8,488 nt of DNA, from NCBI GenBank assembly GCA_017989935.1, contig JAGNOY010000069.1, positions 1-8,488 on the forward strand. The letters run 5' to 3'. A program made the position numbers and the translations under genes. This document shows positions 1-7,261 of this stretch, piece by piece (positions within the stretch are counted from its first letter, which is position 1; each line of letters begins with the position of its first letter). The stretch is from Chitinophagaceae bacterium. GTDB taxonomy: Bacteria; Bacteroidota; Bacteroidia; Chitinophagales; Chitinophagaceae. The notes under the pieces are model-generated. The model worked only from the letters and a program-made list of their open reading frames with translations. It did not search any database and was not told where the DNA came from.

Positions 1-2536
1 TACCAGGATTTGATGTGTTAGATAATTGAGTTGTTGGAGAAAGTACATTCGGGCTTAATGGATTAAACGGTACAAGTGTATCCAACAAGGTTGTTGAAGT
101 ATTATTGTCATACCATTTAATTTTAGCAGGTATATAAGCATACCAAACTTTTAATTTAACCTCAGTGGGTCCGTTAGAATTCGGTGTAAGATCTGAGGCA
201 TTCACTAAATCATTCCAAGATTCAAAATACCCCAAATGTAAAGGCGTATTTACATTTGCTGGATTAAAAATAGCAGATAGTTGTGGTAACGTAATCAATC
301 GTCGGTTAAAAAAGAAAGCGTTCGTTCCTACAGATTGTCCAGTTGTAAACACTGTCCCAACAGCAAATCCTTGTTGACAAGGCGCAAACAATGTAGGTGG
401 ATTAGGACTAGCGCCATATAAATTAAATCTAACTTCATTTCTAAATCCTGAAGACAAGTTAGAAACAGTCAATAGGCCATTTTGTGTAAAGTAAGCTCCT
501 GTCGGAAGAGAAGGTATATTCACTGATGCAAAATCGCAAGCAAATGTATTGGCACATCCTGCACCAGGCACTGTTTGAGAAGTTCCATTTGTTGTGGCAC
601 CTGTATTATCTTGACACGGAGTCACAGTGAAAACTAATTCAATTGAATCATACACTGGATTGGCACAACCACTTACACTTAATCCTTGTCCAAATAAAAT
701 CGGACTATTTTGACATACATGAAAGTCGGGTCCAGCCACAGGTCTAACATTTACTTTTATAATTGGACTAAATAATGAATCATTGATCAGCACAACATTG
801 CTTGCCCCACCACCAGGAGGTGCAAAAGCAAGCGAAGTATTGATGAAATAAGTCCCACCATCATATAGGTTAACTCCGGTAAAGGTTATGGGAATTGAAT
901 TCCCTCCGTATGAAAATAAACTCCCACTGCTGACAGTTTTATTATAATTGACTAGACCTAAAGGCCCATTGACCTTCAAGGTTACCTTCACAGAATCTAA
1001 TAACAGATTAATATTGGTGCTTCCATAATTTGCAAGGTTTACTGTGACTGATTCATTAGTTGTTAAACAACTTCCGCTAGGCACATTTATCGAGGTGATC
1101 GCAGGATCTTTTAAAGAAGATGGAACAACATTCACCAGATAATCTTCAGCTTCTCCTAAAGTGGAATTGGTAAATCCGCAGGCATGCGTTTTAAGCATCT
1201 GTGCATTATGCCCTCCTCTAATACGCATTCTTGTAATACCCGATTGCGCAGCACCTGGCACATTGATTGTGATAGCTTGGGTTCCATTGGCACCAGGATT
1301 TAAAGTAGAACTATAATATTCTGTAGTATCAAATGCCCCATTATGATTAAAATCAATCCAAATAGCACTAAAATTAGTTGTTGATGAGCCAAAAGTGACA
1401 TTGGCAGTGGCTGGTAATCCTATATATAAGTTTGGTATAGATAATGTAGGATTAGAACCTGTTTGAGCCCCTGTATAATCAACCCAAAAAGGCGTAACAT
1501 TCGAGGATAAAGAGGTATTATTATTTAAATTGTCTAAGGAAAAATTGGTAATCAGATTATTGACACCCCCTGTAGCATATTGAGGAATACACCAACAATT
1601 ACCTACTGGACTCCATGGGATGGTATTCACACAAATCACACTTGATGTATCAAATAACCCATTAGATAAACATGTTACAATACATCTGAAACAACGGTTT
1701 CCGGTTGTAAGCGTTTGATAAGTTGCATTTGAAGCTCCAGGCAAGGCAACCCAAGGCCCACTGCTTGTATTGGCTCTAATCCATTGATAAGACAAGCCTC
1801 CAGCAGATGTAGAACCAGTTAAAGCAAAACTTACTAATGAACCAGGACAAGGTGTCAAAGTAGAAGCTGTGGTTGTACCTGCAACAGGTTGTCCATTGCA
1901 TGGGGTACTCAATAAAGTCAAATTTACCTCACCACAAAAAGCTCTTGGATTATTCGGAGGACCATTTGTGCCACTTCCTCCAAAACCTACAAAGGCATTA
2001 TTAATTAAATACTCGCCTGTATGTAAGTTCACCCCATTGAAATTATATGACAAAGGAGCTGCACCTGTAGGATTTGTTAATCCAGTATATTCTAAACTAA
2101 CAGAACTTAAAATGTAAAATCTATAGGTTGTACCAGGATTAATTGTAAAATTCAAATTAGTAAATAAGGTGTTTAATGTGCCTACTGTTGCATTAAATGG
2201 CGTGTTATTGTTTACAGGAACGGAGCCCGTTGCAATTTGTGTCCAACCATTAGCTGGCGTTATTGCATTGGTAGCTCCTGACAATGAAGTGGTCGAATAC
2301 CACAATTCAACATTGGAAGTGTTATTTGATGAATAATAATTTGATACCGTATTTAATACTGCTGGAAAACCATTGGTATTTTCAATAACAAAAGTTATTC
2401 CCCCTGCTCCATTATTCCCGAGTAATCCAGTTCCTTGTGTAACAGTATTCCAAGTGACAGATTGGGCGAATGAGTTTGACCCAAAAAAGATACTGCAGAG
2501 GATAAGAATGAATGTATAGTGTTTAATTTTAAGCAT
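1..2536 (-). CDS. Large secreted surface protein with Ig-like and GEVED domains (C-terminus beyond window)
   Basis: The frame reads without a stop from ATG 2536 through the left edge: 845 complete codons plus one base. Residues 1-24 form a signal peptide (MLKIKHY, a hydrophobic run, then SFA before Gln25), so the protein is exported. The mature chain is rich in Asn, Thr, Ser and Gly and is built of beta-type modules. An N-terminal domain spans about 26-205. An Ig-like segment follows at about 210-290, with YQW and CFRCIVTC. A GEVED domain lies at about 320-465, recognised by WIDFNHNGAFD, TRMRIRGG and the signature GEAEDY. Further beta-rich segments run to the edge. Proteins of this kind in Bacteroidota are usually type IX secretion cargo with a C-terminal sorting domain or a gliding/adhesion role, but that end is not visible here. 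An in-frame GTG at 2548 is an alternative start. The exact function is unknown. Confidence 0.9.
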   Translation of the reverse strand, partial: MLKIKHYTFILILCSIFFGSNSFAQSVTWNTVTQGTGLLGNNGAGGITFVIENTNGFPAVLNTVSNYYSSNNTSNVELWYSTTSLSGATNAITPANGWTQIATGSVPVNNNTPFNATVGTLNTLFTNLNFTINPGTTYRFYILSSVSLEYTGLTNPTGAAPLSYNFNGVNLHTGEYLINNAFVGFGGSGTNGPPNNPRAFCGEVNLTLLSTPCNGQPVAGTTTASTLTPCPGSLVSFALTGSTSAGGLSYQWIRANTSSGPWVALPGASNATYQTLTTGNRCFRCIVTCLSNGLFDTSSVICVNTIPWSPVGNCWCIPQYATGGVNNLITNFSLDNLNNNTSLSSNVTPFWVDYTGAQTGSNPTLSIPNLYIGLPATANVTFGSSTTNFSAIWIDFNHNGAFDTTEYYSSTLNPGANGTQAITINVPGAAQSGITRMRIRGGHNAQMLKTHACGFTNSTLGEAEDYLVNVVPSSLKDPAITSINVPSGSCLTTNESVTVNLANYGSTNINLLLDSVKVTLKVNGPLGLVNYNKTVSSGSLFSYGGNSIPITFTGVNLYDGGTYFINTSLAFAPPGGGASNVVLINDSLFSPIIKVNVRPVAGPDFHVCQNSPILFGQGLSVSGCANPVYDSIELVFTVTPCQDNTGATTNGTSQTVPGAGCANTFACDFASVNIPSLPTGAYFTQNGLLTVSNLSSGFRNEVRFNLYGASPNPPTLFAPCQQGFAVGTVFTTGQSVGTNAFFFNRRLITLPQLSAIFNPANVNTPLHLGYFESWNDLVNASDLTPNSNGPTEVKLKVWYAYIPAKIKWYDNNTSTTLLDTLVPFNPLSPNVLSPTTQLSNTSNPG

Positions 2537-2650
2537 AGTTTTTATTTTCACCCCTAAAACTAAATGATTTATCGTAAATAGTAAAAAATAATGTGCTTTT
2601 CATTGTAAAAAAGTCCACCATTTTTATATACGTACATAATTCTCTACAAT

Positions 2651-2660
2651 ATACATGTAT
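2651..2660. promoter_or_regulatory. 10-bp perfect palindrome upstream of the surface-protein gene
   Basis: ATACATGTAT is a perfect 10-base palindrome lying about 115 nt before the start codon of the large surface protein, in an AT-rich leader with no gene. It could be a dimeric regulator site, but in sequence this AT-rich a 10-mer palindrome may arise by chance. No clear TAnnTTTG promoter was found in the same leader. Confidence 0.2.
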
Positions 2661-2700
2661 TTAAAGACTTCATAAGAATTCCAAGTTATGCTATGGCCAC

Positions 2701-2757
2701 GCGATAGTAGCGGCAGCCCCGAAAAGGCTTTGCTTTGCGGGCTATAGCGGATAGCGC
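2701..2757. repeat. GC-rich imperfect inverted repeat, possible dispersed intergenic element or terminator
   Basis: Arms 2701-2719 and 2739-2757 pair at 12 of 19 positions. The inner 5 bp (AGCCC/GGGCT) and the outer 3 bp are perfect, around a 19-nt loop. An alternative inner hairpin pairs AGCC (2715-2718) with GGCT (2726-2729). The segment is much richer in G and C than the flanking leader and the genes on both sides. It sits about 45 nt after the stop of the PHM-like lipoprotein gene and 165 nt before the surface-protein start. It lacks the T-tract of a classical intrinsic terminator. Its composition and position suggest a dispersed intergenic repeat that may also affect transcript ends. Copy number cannot be judged from one window. 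Confidence 0.5.
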
Positions 2758-2799
2758 GTTAGGAACTTCGGGAGAACTAGCACCTACATGGCCCCAAAT

Positions 2800-4140
2800 T
2801 TACTCTAGACTTATATTTTCATCGCCTTGTTGATAAGGTAAATATGTAATGATGAATTGAAACATCTCATCAGTGGTGCGCATACTTCCGTTGTTATCAT
2901 GCACTTCGATGGGCGGGTGATTGGGATTGTAAGGATTGTCTGAAGTATTATCAAAAACACCTTCGATAAAAATAGTTGATCCAGCAGGAATCTTGAGCAT
3001 CTTTTTGAAGGTATAAAAGTTTTGCCAGTTAAAATCCCAACGTGGAATTTTGATTAATCTGATGGTATCTTTTTCAGGCGTTAAGGCATAAGCGAGAAAA
3101 CTTTTGCCGAGTAAATGCATGTGTGGATTGATGGTTAAAATGGATATATCTTTTGGAATTGTAAAAGAAGAACGAAAAGTACTGATTTGATTAGGCGGAA
3201 TATGCAAAGCAGGCACAATGGGCGAAACCCCTAAGGTACCTAATTGAAATTCGGCTAAGGGACGATTTAGTTTTTTCTTGGCGAAGAAAATATTTATATA
3301 AGATGAGTCCCACACATTATCGACAGAAGGGCCGTAATGAATATCTGAAAACAAAAACGCATTTTTTTTATTCACCTTCCAACCGCCGATGCCCTCAGGG
3401 TATTTTTGCGCAATCACTCCGGGTAGGTAATTCACAACCGATCTTGCCAGTGTAGGATATGAGCCATCGTCATGTAAGAGTCCGATATGTTGATACACTT
3501 GTCGTACGGTGCTATCCCAAACCACCTGATCGACTAATGCGCCATCGTATACATTTTTTTTCATATCAAAGTCGAATCTTACCAAATCGCCATTCACATG
3601 ATGAACCACACTTGTATTGCCTGGTACAAATTCTACAGTTTGAATTTGACTATCTGTAGGTAATTCAAAAGGGACTTTGACAATTAAAAATTGATCTGCA
3701 TAATTACCTTTTATAAAAATTGGCTTCACAGGAATATGCATATCCGGCTTGCCAATTAAAGAGCCTTGTGGAAAGTTTGGAATAGGTGGTATGTTTAGGG
3801 AATCTCCTATAGGGCATTTAAGTTCAACCCATTGTTGTATCAAATTTATTTCATGATCGGAGAGGATATTTTCGCCAACAAATGAAGTATAAGTATGATC
3901 TGCAGGCCAAGGTGGCATGAGTTTGTGGGTGATAGTATAAATTATTTTATCTGCATTAGATTGAACGTCTTTATATGTCAATAAATTAAAGTGGCCTATT
4001 TGATTGGGTCTATGACAGCTGGCACATTTTTGATACATGATAGGTGCAATATCACGACTAAAAGTAGGCGAATTTGTATGACAACTCACCAAGAAAAAAG
4101 ATATGATGCCAAGCAAGACAATAAGCTTACTCATAACCAT
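2800..4140 (-). CDS. Lipoprotein with c-type heme domain and PHM-like copper monooxygenase module
   Basis: This is a 446-residue product. A lipoprotein signal peptide ends in the lipobox LVSC (Cys20), so the protein should be membrane-anchored outside the cytoplasm. A cytochrome c domain follows, with CASCH at 39-43 and MPPWPAD at 75-81; Met75 is the likely sixth heme ligand. The rest resembles the two-domain copper type II, ascorbate-dependent monooxygenase fold. VHH (His180, His181) and HYGP (His268) match the CuH ligands of peptidylglycine monooxygenase (PHM). PHMHLLGK (His340, His342) and DEMF (Met426) match the CuM ligands. The heme could feed electrons to copper, which is inference. PHM's peptide-binding Asn316 and Tyr318 correspond to Gln428 and Ile430, so the substrate is probably not a glycine-extended peptide. 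The start is set at ATG 4140 because an upstream ATG at 4194 would put 18 residues before the signal peptide. ATG 4134 is also possible. The gene overlaps the stop of the YihY gene by 14 nt. Confidence 0.88.
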   Translation of the reverse strand: MVMSKLIVLLGIISFFLVSCHTNSPTFSRDIAPIMYQKCASCHRPNQIGHFNLLTYKDVQSNADKIIYTITHKLMPPWPADHTYTSFVGENILSDHEINLIQQWVELKCPIGDSLNIPPIPNFPQGSLIGKPDMHIPVKPIFIKGNYADQFLIVKVPFELPTDSQIQTVEFVPGNTSVVHHVNGDLVRFDFDMKKNVYDGALVDQVVWDSTVRQVYQHIGLLHDDGSYPTLARSVVNYLPGVIAQKYPEGIGGWKVNKKNAFLFSDIHYGPSVDNVWDSSYINIFFAKKKLNRPLAEFQLGTLGVSPIVPALHIPPNQISTFRSSFTIPKDISILTINPHMHLLGKSFLAYALTPEKDTIRLIKIPRWDFNWQNFYTFKKMLKIPAGSTIFIEGVFDNTSDNPYNPNHPPIEVHDNNGSMRTTDEMFQFIITYLPYQQGDENISLE

Positions 4141-5077
4141 TGTTTTTTGTTTTAGGCGCATTAATTTTGATACGATGAACAACGATACTCGCATTTAATT
4201 CGAACCCTATGAGCAGTATTTGTGCCATAAAATTGACCCAAATTAAAAAGATAATTAATGTACCAATGGAGCCGTAAATCTTATCGTAGTTGACTAAATT
4301 ATTGACCACATAAAAGAACCCAACCGTTAATGAAATAATGAGTAGAGTGGCAATGACAGAACCTGGATTGATGAATTTAATTTTTGTAACAGTGGCACTA
4401 CCAAATCGATAAATAAATGAAACTGTAATAAAACACACCGCGATAATTAAAACGTAAGCAATAAATTTTAGGTAGTACAAACTTTGTAGAAATTCGATAC
4501 CTAATCCGCTGGCCACCCAAGCTTGCACAATCATAAAAGTGAGAGTTAGTACGATTGCAAAAATGAGTAAGAAGGTTAAAGCAATAGCAATCATTCTTTT
4601 TTTGACACCGTTACGATTTTTGAATCCTGGCATTTGTTTGTCAAAACTATTCATGAGGCCCATCATACCGTTAGAGGAATAAAAAATGGTCAGCAAAACT
4701 GAAAAAGACAATAAGACTGTTTTTTTGTGTGTAATAAAATCTTTGATGATAGCTGAAATACTTTGTTGAATCTTATCACCAGGAGAAATTAAAATCAACA
4801 TATTATCGATCATACCAATCAAGTTTGATTCTTGCAAAGGAAGATAAGGTACTAGGGTAAAAAAGAAAAGCAAGAGCGGTGGCATGGCCATGAGAAAAGA
4901 AAAAGATACAGCATTCGCTCTTCCATTAAAACGGTTTGAAAAAATTTCTTTTCTGAAGAAATTTAATGAATCAAACAATGATACGCCTTCAAAACCTGGC
5001 AAGACAATGCGTTTCAACCAATGAATGATGGCCTGTACAGGTTTAGAACGAATGATATAATACTCAATTCTGGTCAT
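4127..5077 (-). CDS. YihY/BrkB family inner-membrane protein
   Basis: This is a 316-residue polytopic membrane protein. Six hydrophobic segments lie at about 56-80, 119-142, 161-187, 202-225, 238-259 and 269-294, after a ~50-residue cytoplasmic-type N-terminus with several basic residues. The last helix region, YGSIGTLIIFLIWVNFMAQ and then GFELNA, is the most typical block of the YihY/virulence factor BrkB family, and the length is usual. Some members were once annotated as ribonuclease BN, which is now regarded as a misassignment. The family's molecular function is unsettled and transport is often suggested. ATG 5077 is the start; it follows mltG by 63 nt and lies just after a small inverted repeat. 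The 3' end overlaps the downstream lipoprotein gene (GAGTAA runs through its first codons), so the two are probably translationally coupled. Confidence 0.9.
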   Translation of the reverse strand: MTRIEYYIIRSKPVQAIIHWLKRIVLPGFEGVSLFDSLNFFRKEIFSNRFNGRANAVSFSFLMAMPPLLLFFFTLVPYLPLQESNLIGMIDNMLILISPGDKIQQSISAIIKDFITHKKTVLLSFSVLLTIFYSSNGMMGLMNSFDKQMPGFKNRNGVKKRMIAIALTFLLIFAIVLTLTFMIVQAWVASGLGIEFLQSLYYLKFIAYVLIIAVCFITVSFIYRFGSATVTKIKFINPGSVIATLLIISLTVGFFYVVNNLVNYDKIYGSIGTLIIFLIWVNFMAQILLIGFELNASIVVHRIKINAPKTKNNGYE

Positions 5078-5086
5078 GAAGAATCA

Positions 5087-5118
5087 TGCTAAGATATTGC
5101 AGAATCTTGTATTTAGCA
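5087..5118. other. Small inverted repeat in the mltG-yihY gap
   Basis: On the plus strand, TGCT-AAGAT (5087-5095) pairs with ATCTT (5104-5108) and AGCA (5115-5118). This gives a 9-bp stem with an 8-nt loop and a 6-nt bulge on one side. It occupies half of the 63-nt gap after the mltG stop and ends 9 nt before the YihY-family start codon. It is AT-rich and has no T-tract, so it is a weak terminator candidate. In mRNA it could instead affect access to the start codon. Confidence 0.35.
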
Positions 5119-5140
5119 CGCTTGAATTGTTGGATTTTAA

Positions 5141-6157
5141 TTATTTGATAATACCTCGTTGATTGAGTGCTTCTTGATATCGTTTGGCATTTTGCTTATG
5201 CTCGTCATAGGTAGCTGCAAAATTTGAGTAGCCTTTAAAATCTTCTTTGGCACAGAAATACAAATAGTTGGTAGCTGGTGCATTGAGCACAGCATCAATC
5301 GTACTCATGGCGGGTGTACAAATCGGGCCTGGTGGTAAACCTGCATTCAAATAAGTGTTGTAAGGAGATTGAAATTGGGTATGCACAGTTAACAATCTAC
5401 GCAGTGTAAAATCGTTGACAGCAAATTTTAAAGTAGGGTCGGCTTGCAAGGGCATATTTTTTTTTAATCGATTGATATAGGTGCTTGCAATCAGTAGTTT
5501 ATCTTCTTCCTTATTTGTTTCTTCTTCAACGATTGAAGCCAAAGTAATAATTTGGGCTCGAGACATATTTACTTTTTTGGCTTTTTGCTTTCTTTCATCT
5601 GTCCAAAATTTAGTATAATTTTTCGCAATTTTTTCAAAGGCTTTTTTGGCATCTGTATTCCAATAAAATTGATAGGTATCGGGTATTACAGCACATTGAA
5701 TTTGGTTGCTATCAATGTCATATTGCTTTAGAAACGATGGGTCGTTTAGCAAGCTCATTAATTCATTACTATCTGCTTCTAACTGAGTACATATTTTACG
5801 AATAATATCTTTTTTTGTTCTAAGTTTATTAATCACAAGTTTCACTGGGACTTGCTTACCGCCTTTGAGCATTTTAGCCATGGTAAAATTTCCCATGCCT
5901 TGTCGAATTTCGTATTTCCCTGGATGAATATCATCCACCAAGCCTATTCTTCTAGCCATTTGATCAAAGCTTGCTGCATCTTTCAGCACCTGGTTTGTCT
6001 TTAGATTAGTAAGCAATGCATCATAATTGCTACCAGTGGGTATAAATACGAATTTTTTTTCGCCAAAATCTTGGGTATTTGAGCGAAACATCACCCAAGT
6101 AATATAGAGCAAAATGACACAGAGAACTGTTGCGGCGATGAGGAATATTTTCTTCAA
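5141..6157 (-). CDS. mltG: Endolytic murein transglycosylase MltG (YceG-like)
   Basis: MltG cleaves nascent glycan strands in the periplasm next to the inner membrane and is thought to set glycan chain length during peptidoglycan synthesis. The 338-residue product is of family length. A single N-terminal membrane anchor at about 4-23 is followed by a LysM-like region to about residue 100 and then the catalytic domain. Diagnostic blocks are ASIVEEET at 207-214, where Glu211 is the likely equivalent of the E. coli catalytic Glu218; YINRL at 227-231; LQADPT at 237-242; SPYNTY at 264-269; GLPPGPI at 273-279; and NYLYFCA near the end. The start is TTG 6157: an in-frame stop lies about 20 nt upstream, no ATG lies between, and the first internal Met (residue 23) would delete the anchor. 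The gene begins 96 nt after the ACMSD stop. Confidence 0.95.
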   Translation of the reverse strand: MKKIFLIAATVLCVILLYITWVMFRSNTQDFGEKKFVFIPTGSNYDALLTNLKTNQVLKDAASFDQMARRIGLVDDIHPGKYEIRQGMGNFTMAKMLKGGKQVPVKLVINKLRTKKDIIRKICTQLEADSNELMSLLNDPSFLKQYDIDSNQIQCAVIPDTYQFYWNTDAKKAFEKIAKNYTKFWTDERKQKAKKVNMSRAQIITLASIVEEETNKEEDKLLIASTYINRLKKNMPLQADPTLKFAVNDFTLRRLLTVHTQFQSPYNTYLNAGLPPGPICTPAMSTIDAVLNAPATNYLYFCAKEDFKGYSNFAATYDEHKQNAKRYQEALNQRGIIK

Positions 6158-6176
6158 GCGTATGAATTTAGGTTGA

Positions 6177-6184
6177 CAAATTTA
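6177..6184 (-). promoter_or_regulatory. Candidate -7 promoter element upstream of mltG
   Basis: TAAATTTG on the minus strand is an exact match to the Bacteroidota -7 consensus TAnnTTTG, with 19 nt between it and the mltG TTG start, which would give a short leader. No clear TTTG -33 element lies at the usual distance upstream, where only CTTTTTC is seen. In AT-rich DNA an 8-mer of this kind is not rare, so this is a weak call. Confidence 0.35.
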
Positions 6185-6253
6185 AATGAAAAGTTGTTAT
6201 GAAAAAGTTGAATCGTATACAACCAAGCTGCTTCCTTTGAAAGATTCTACAAC

Positions 6254-7261
6254 TCAGAAAGCTGTGTTATCTAAGCCCAACCAATCAAGTGCATTGGTAA
6301 CCAATAATTGTTGCTTGATTGTTTCATCCAATTGCAATTGTTCGATCAATTCACCCGGTCTGTGTTCACCCAATGGAAATGGGTAATCACTACCACAGCA
6401 AATTTTATCTAATCCAATGACTTGACTCAACAAGCCAAAGGCATCATGATCGTGTACCAAACTATCTACCCAAAATTTTCCTAGATAATTTCTTGGGTTG
6501 ATTGGATTGTCTATAGCACACAAATCTGGCCTTACTTTAAACCCATGTTCGATCCGTCCTATCGTAGCTGGAAAAGAACCTGCGCCATGGGCAAAAGCTA
6601 TTCTTAATCGAGGATACTTTTCCATCACACCAGAAAAAATCAAACTACAAATGGCACGCGAAGTTTCAGCTGGCATACCCACCAACCAAGGCAACCAATA
6701 TTTCGTAATGTGTTCTTCTCCCATCATATCCCAAGGGTGAATAAATATGCTACAATTTAGATCTTCAGCCGCTTCCCAAAAGCTATTCCATCTCGGCTCT
6801 CCTAAGTTCAATTGATTCACATTCGAACCAATTTCAATGCCTGGAAGTTTTAATTCCTTCACCACTCTAGTCATTTCTACAATAGCCAATTCAGGATCTT
6901 GCATGGGTACTGTACCCAAACCAATAAAATGTTGAGGGTGAGTTTCGACACATTGGCAAATATGATCATTCAGAAATTTTGATGTTTCTAAGCCATGTTC
7001 AGGTTTAGCCCAATAATTAAATAAAACTGGAATGGTTGATATTACTTGAACATCAACCTCCGTGGCTTGCATATCTTTGATACGATCTGCAGGTTCCCAA
7101 CAGTTGCTCTCGATTTCTCTAAAAAACTTATTTCCTTTAATCATTCTTGCACAACAAGGTTTGTGGTGCTCGAGATGTATAAATTCGCCATAACCAAACT
7201 TTTCGAACCAGTTTGGTAATTTTTCAGGCATGATGTGGGTGTGAATATCTATCTTTTTCAA
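6254..7261 (-). CDS. 2-amino-3-carboxymuconate-6-semialdehyde decarboxylase (ACMSD, amidohydrolase superfamily)
   Basis: ACMSD decarboxylates 2-amino-3-carboxymuconate-6-semialdehyde in the kynurenine branch of tryptophan breakdown, diverting it from quinolinate and NAD synthesis. The 335-residue chain matches human ACMSD (336 residues) closely from end to end. Shared blocks include the FGYG/HH region, NCW, a YWAKPE motif, HPWDM, KYWLPWLVGMPAET and DYPFPLGE. The zinc and catalytic residues are all present: His7 and His9 (HTH), His175 (HPWD), His225 (FAHG) and Asp292 (GSDYPF). The substrate Arg48 (FRE) is also kept. The start is TTG 7261; an in-frame TGA lies upstream with no ATG between, and the family begins exactly here with the KIDIHTH strand. 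No other kynurenine-pathway gene is in the window, so the pathway role rests on the protein match. A related amidohydrolase-2 decarboxylase specificity is possible but less likely. Confidence 0.93.
   Translation of the reverse strand: MKKIDIHTHIMPEKLPNWFEKFGYGEFIHLEHHKPCCARMIKGNKFFREIESNCWEPADRIKDMQATEVDVQVISTIPVLFNYWAKPEHGLETSKFLNDHICQCVETHPQHFIGLGTVPMQDPELAIVEMTRVVKELKLPGIEIGSNVNQLNLGEPRWNSFWEAAEDLNCSIFIHPWDMMGEEHITKYWLPWLVGMPAETSRAICSLIFSGVMEKYPRLRIAFAHGAGSFPATIGRIEHGFKVRPDLCAIDNPINPRNYLGKFWVDSLVHDHDAFGLLSQVIGLDKICCGSDYPFPLGEHRPGELIEQLQLDETIKQQLLVTNALDWLGLDNTAF

Noticed and set aside
165..377. Plus-strand 70-residue reading frame
   Set aside because: It lies antisense within the surface-protein gene, with no recognisable protein features.
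1869..2117. Plus-strand 82-residue reading frame
   Set aside because: Antisense shadow of the Ser/Thr/Pro-rich surface-protein coding sequence.
2494..2536. Lipobox reading (LILC, Cys14) in the surface-protein signal peptide
   Set aside because: The Cys lies in the middle of the hydrophobic core and is followed by more hydrophobic residues and an SFA cleavage site, which fits an ordinary signal peptide.
2795..2802. TAAATTTG on the minus strand as a promoter for the surface-protein gene
   Set aside because: It coincides with the lipoprotein stop codon, has no TTTG at the -33 distance, and lies about 260 nt before the start codon; probably chance.
3459..3659. Plus-strand 66-residue reading frame
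   Set aside because: Antisense to the conserved copper-binding region of the lipoprotein.
4141..4194. N-terminal extension of the heme/copper lipoprotein to an ATG at 4194
   Set aside because: It would put 18 residues ahead of a normal lipoprotein signal peptide and overlap the YihY-family gene by 68 nt; ATG 4140 gives a standard signal peptide.
6186..6386. Plus-strand 66-residue reading frame running from the mltG-ACMSD gap into ACMSD
   Set aside because: Mostly antisense to conserved ACMSD codons including the DYPF motif; no family resemblance.
6498..6740. Plus-strand 80-residue reading frame
   Set aside because: Antisense to the ACMSD catalytic core.
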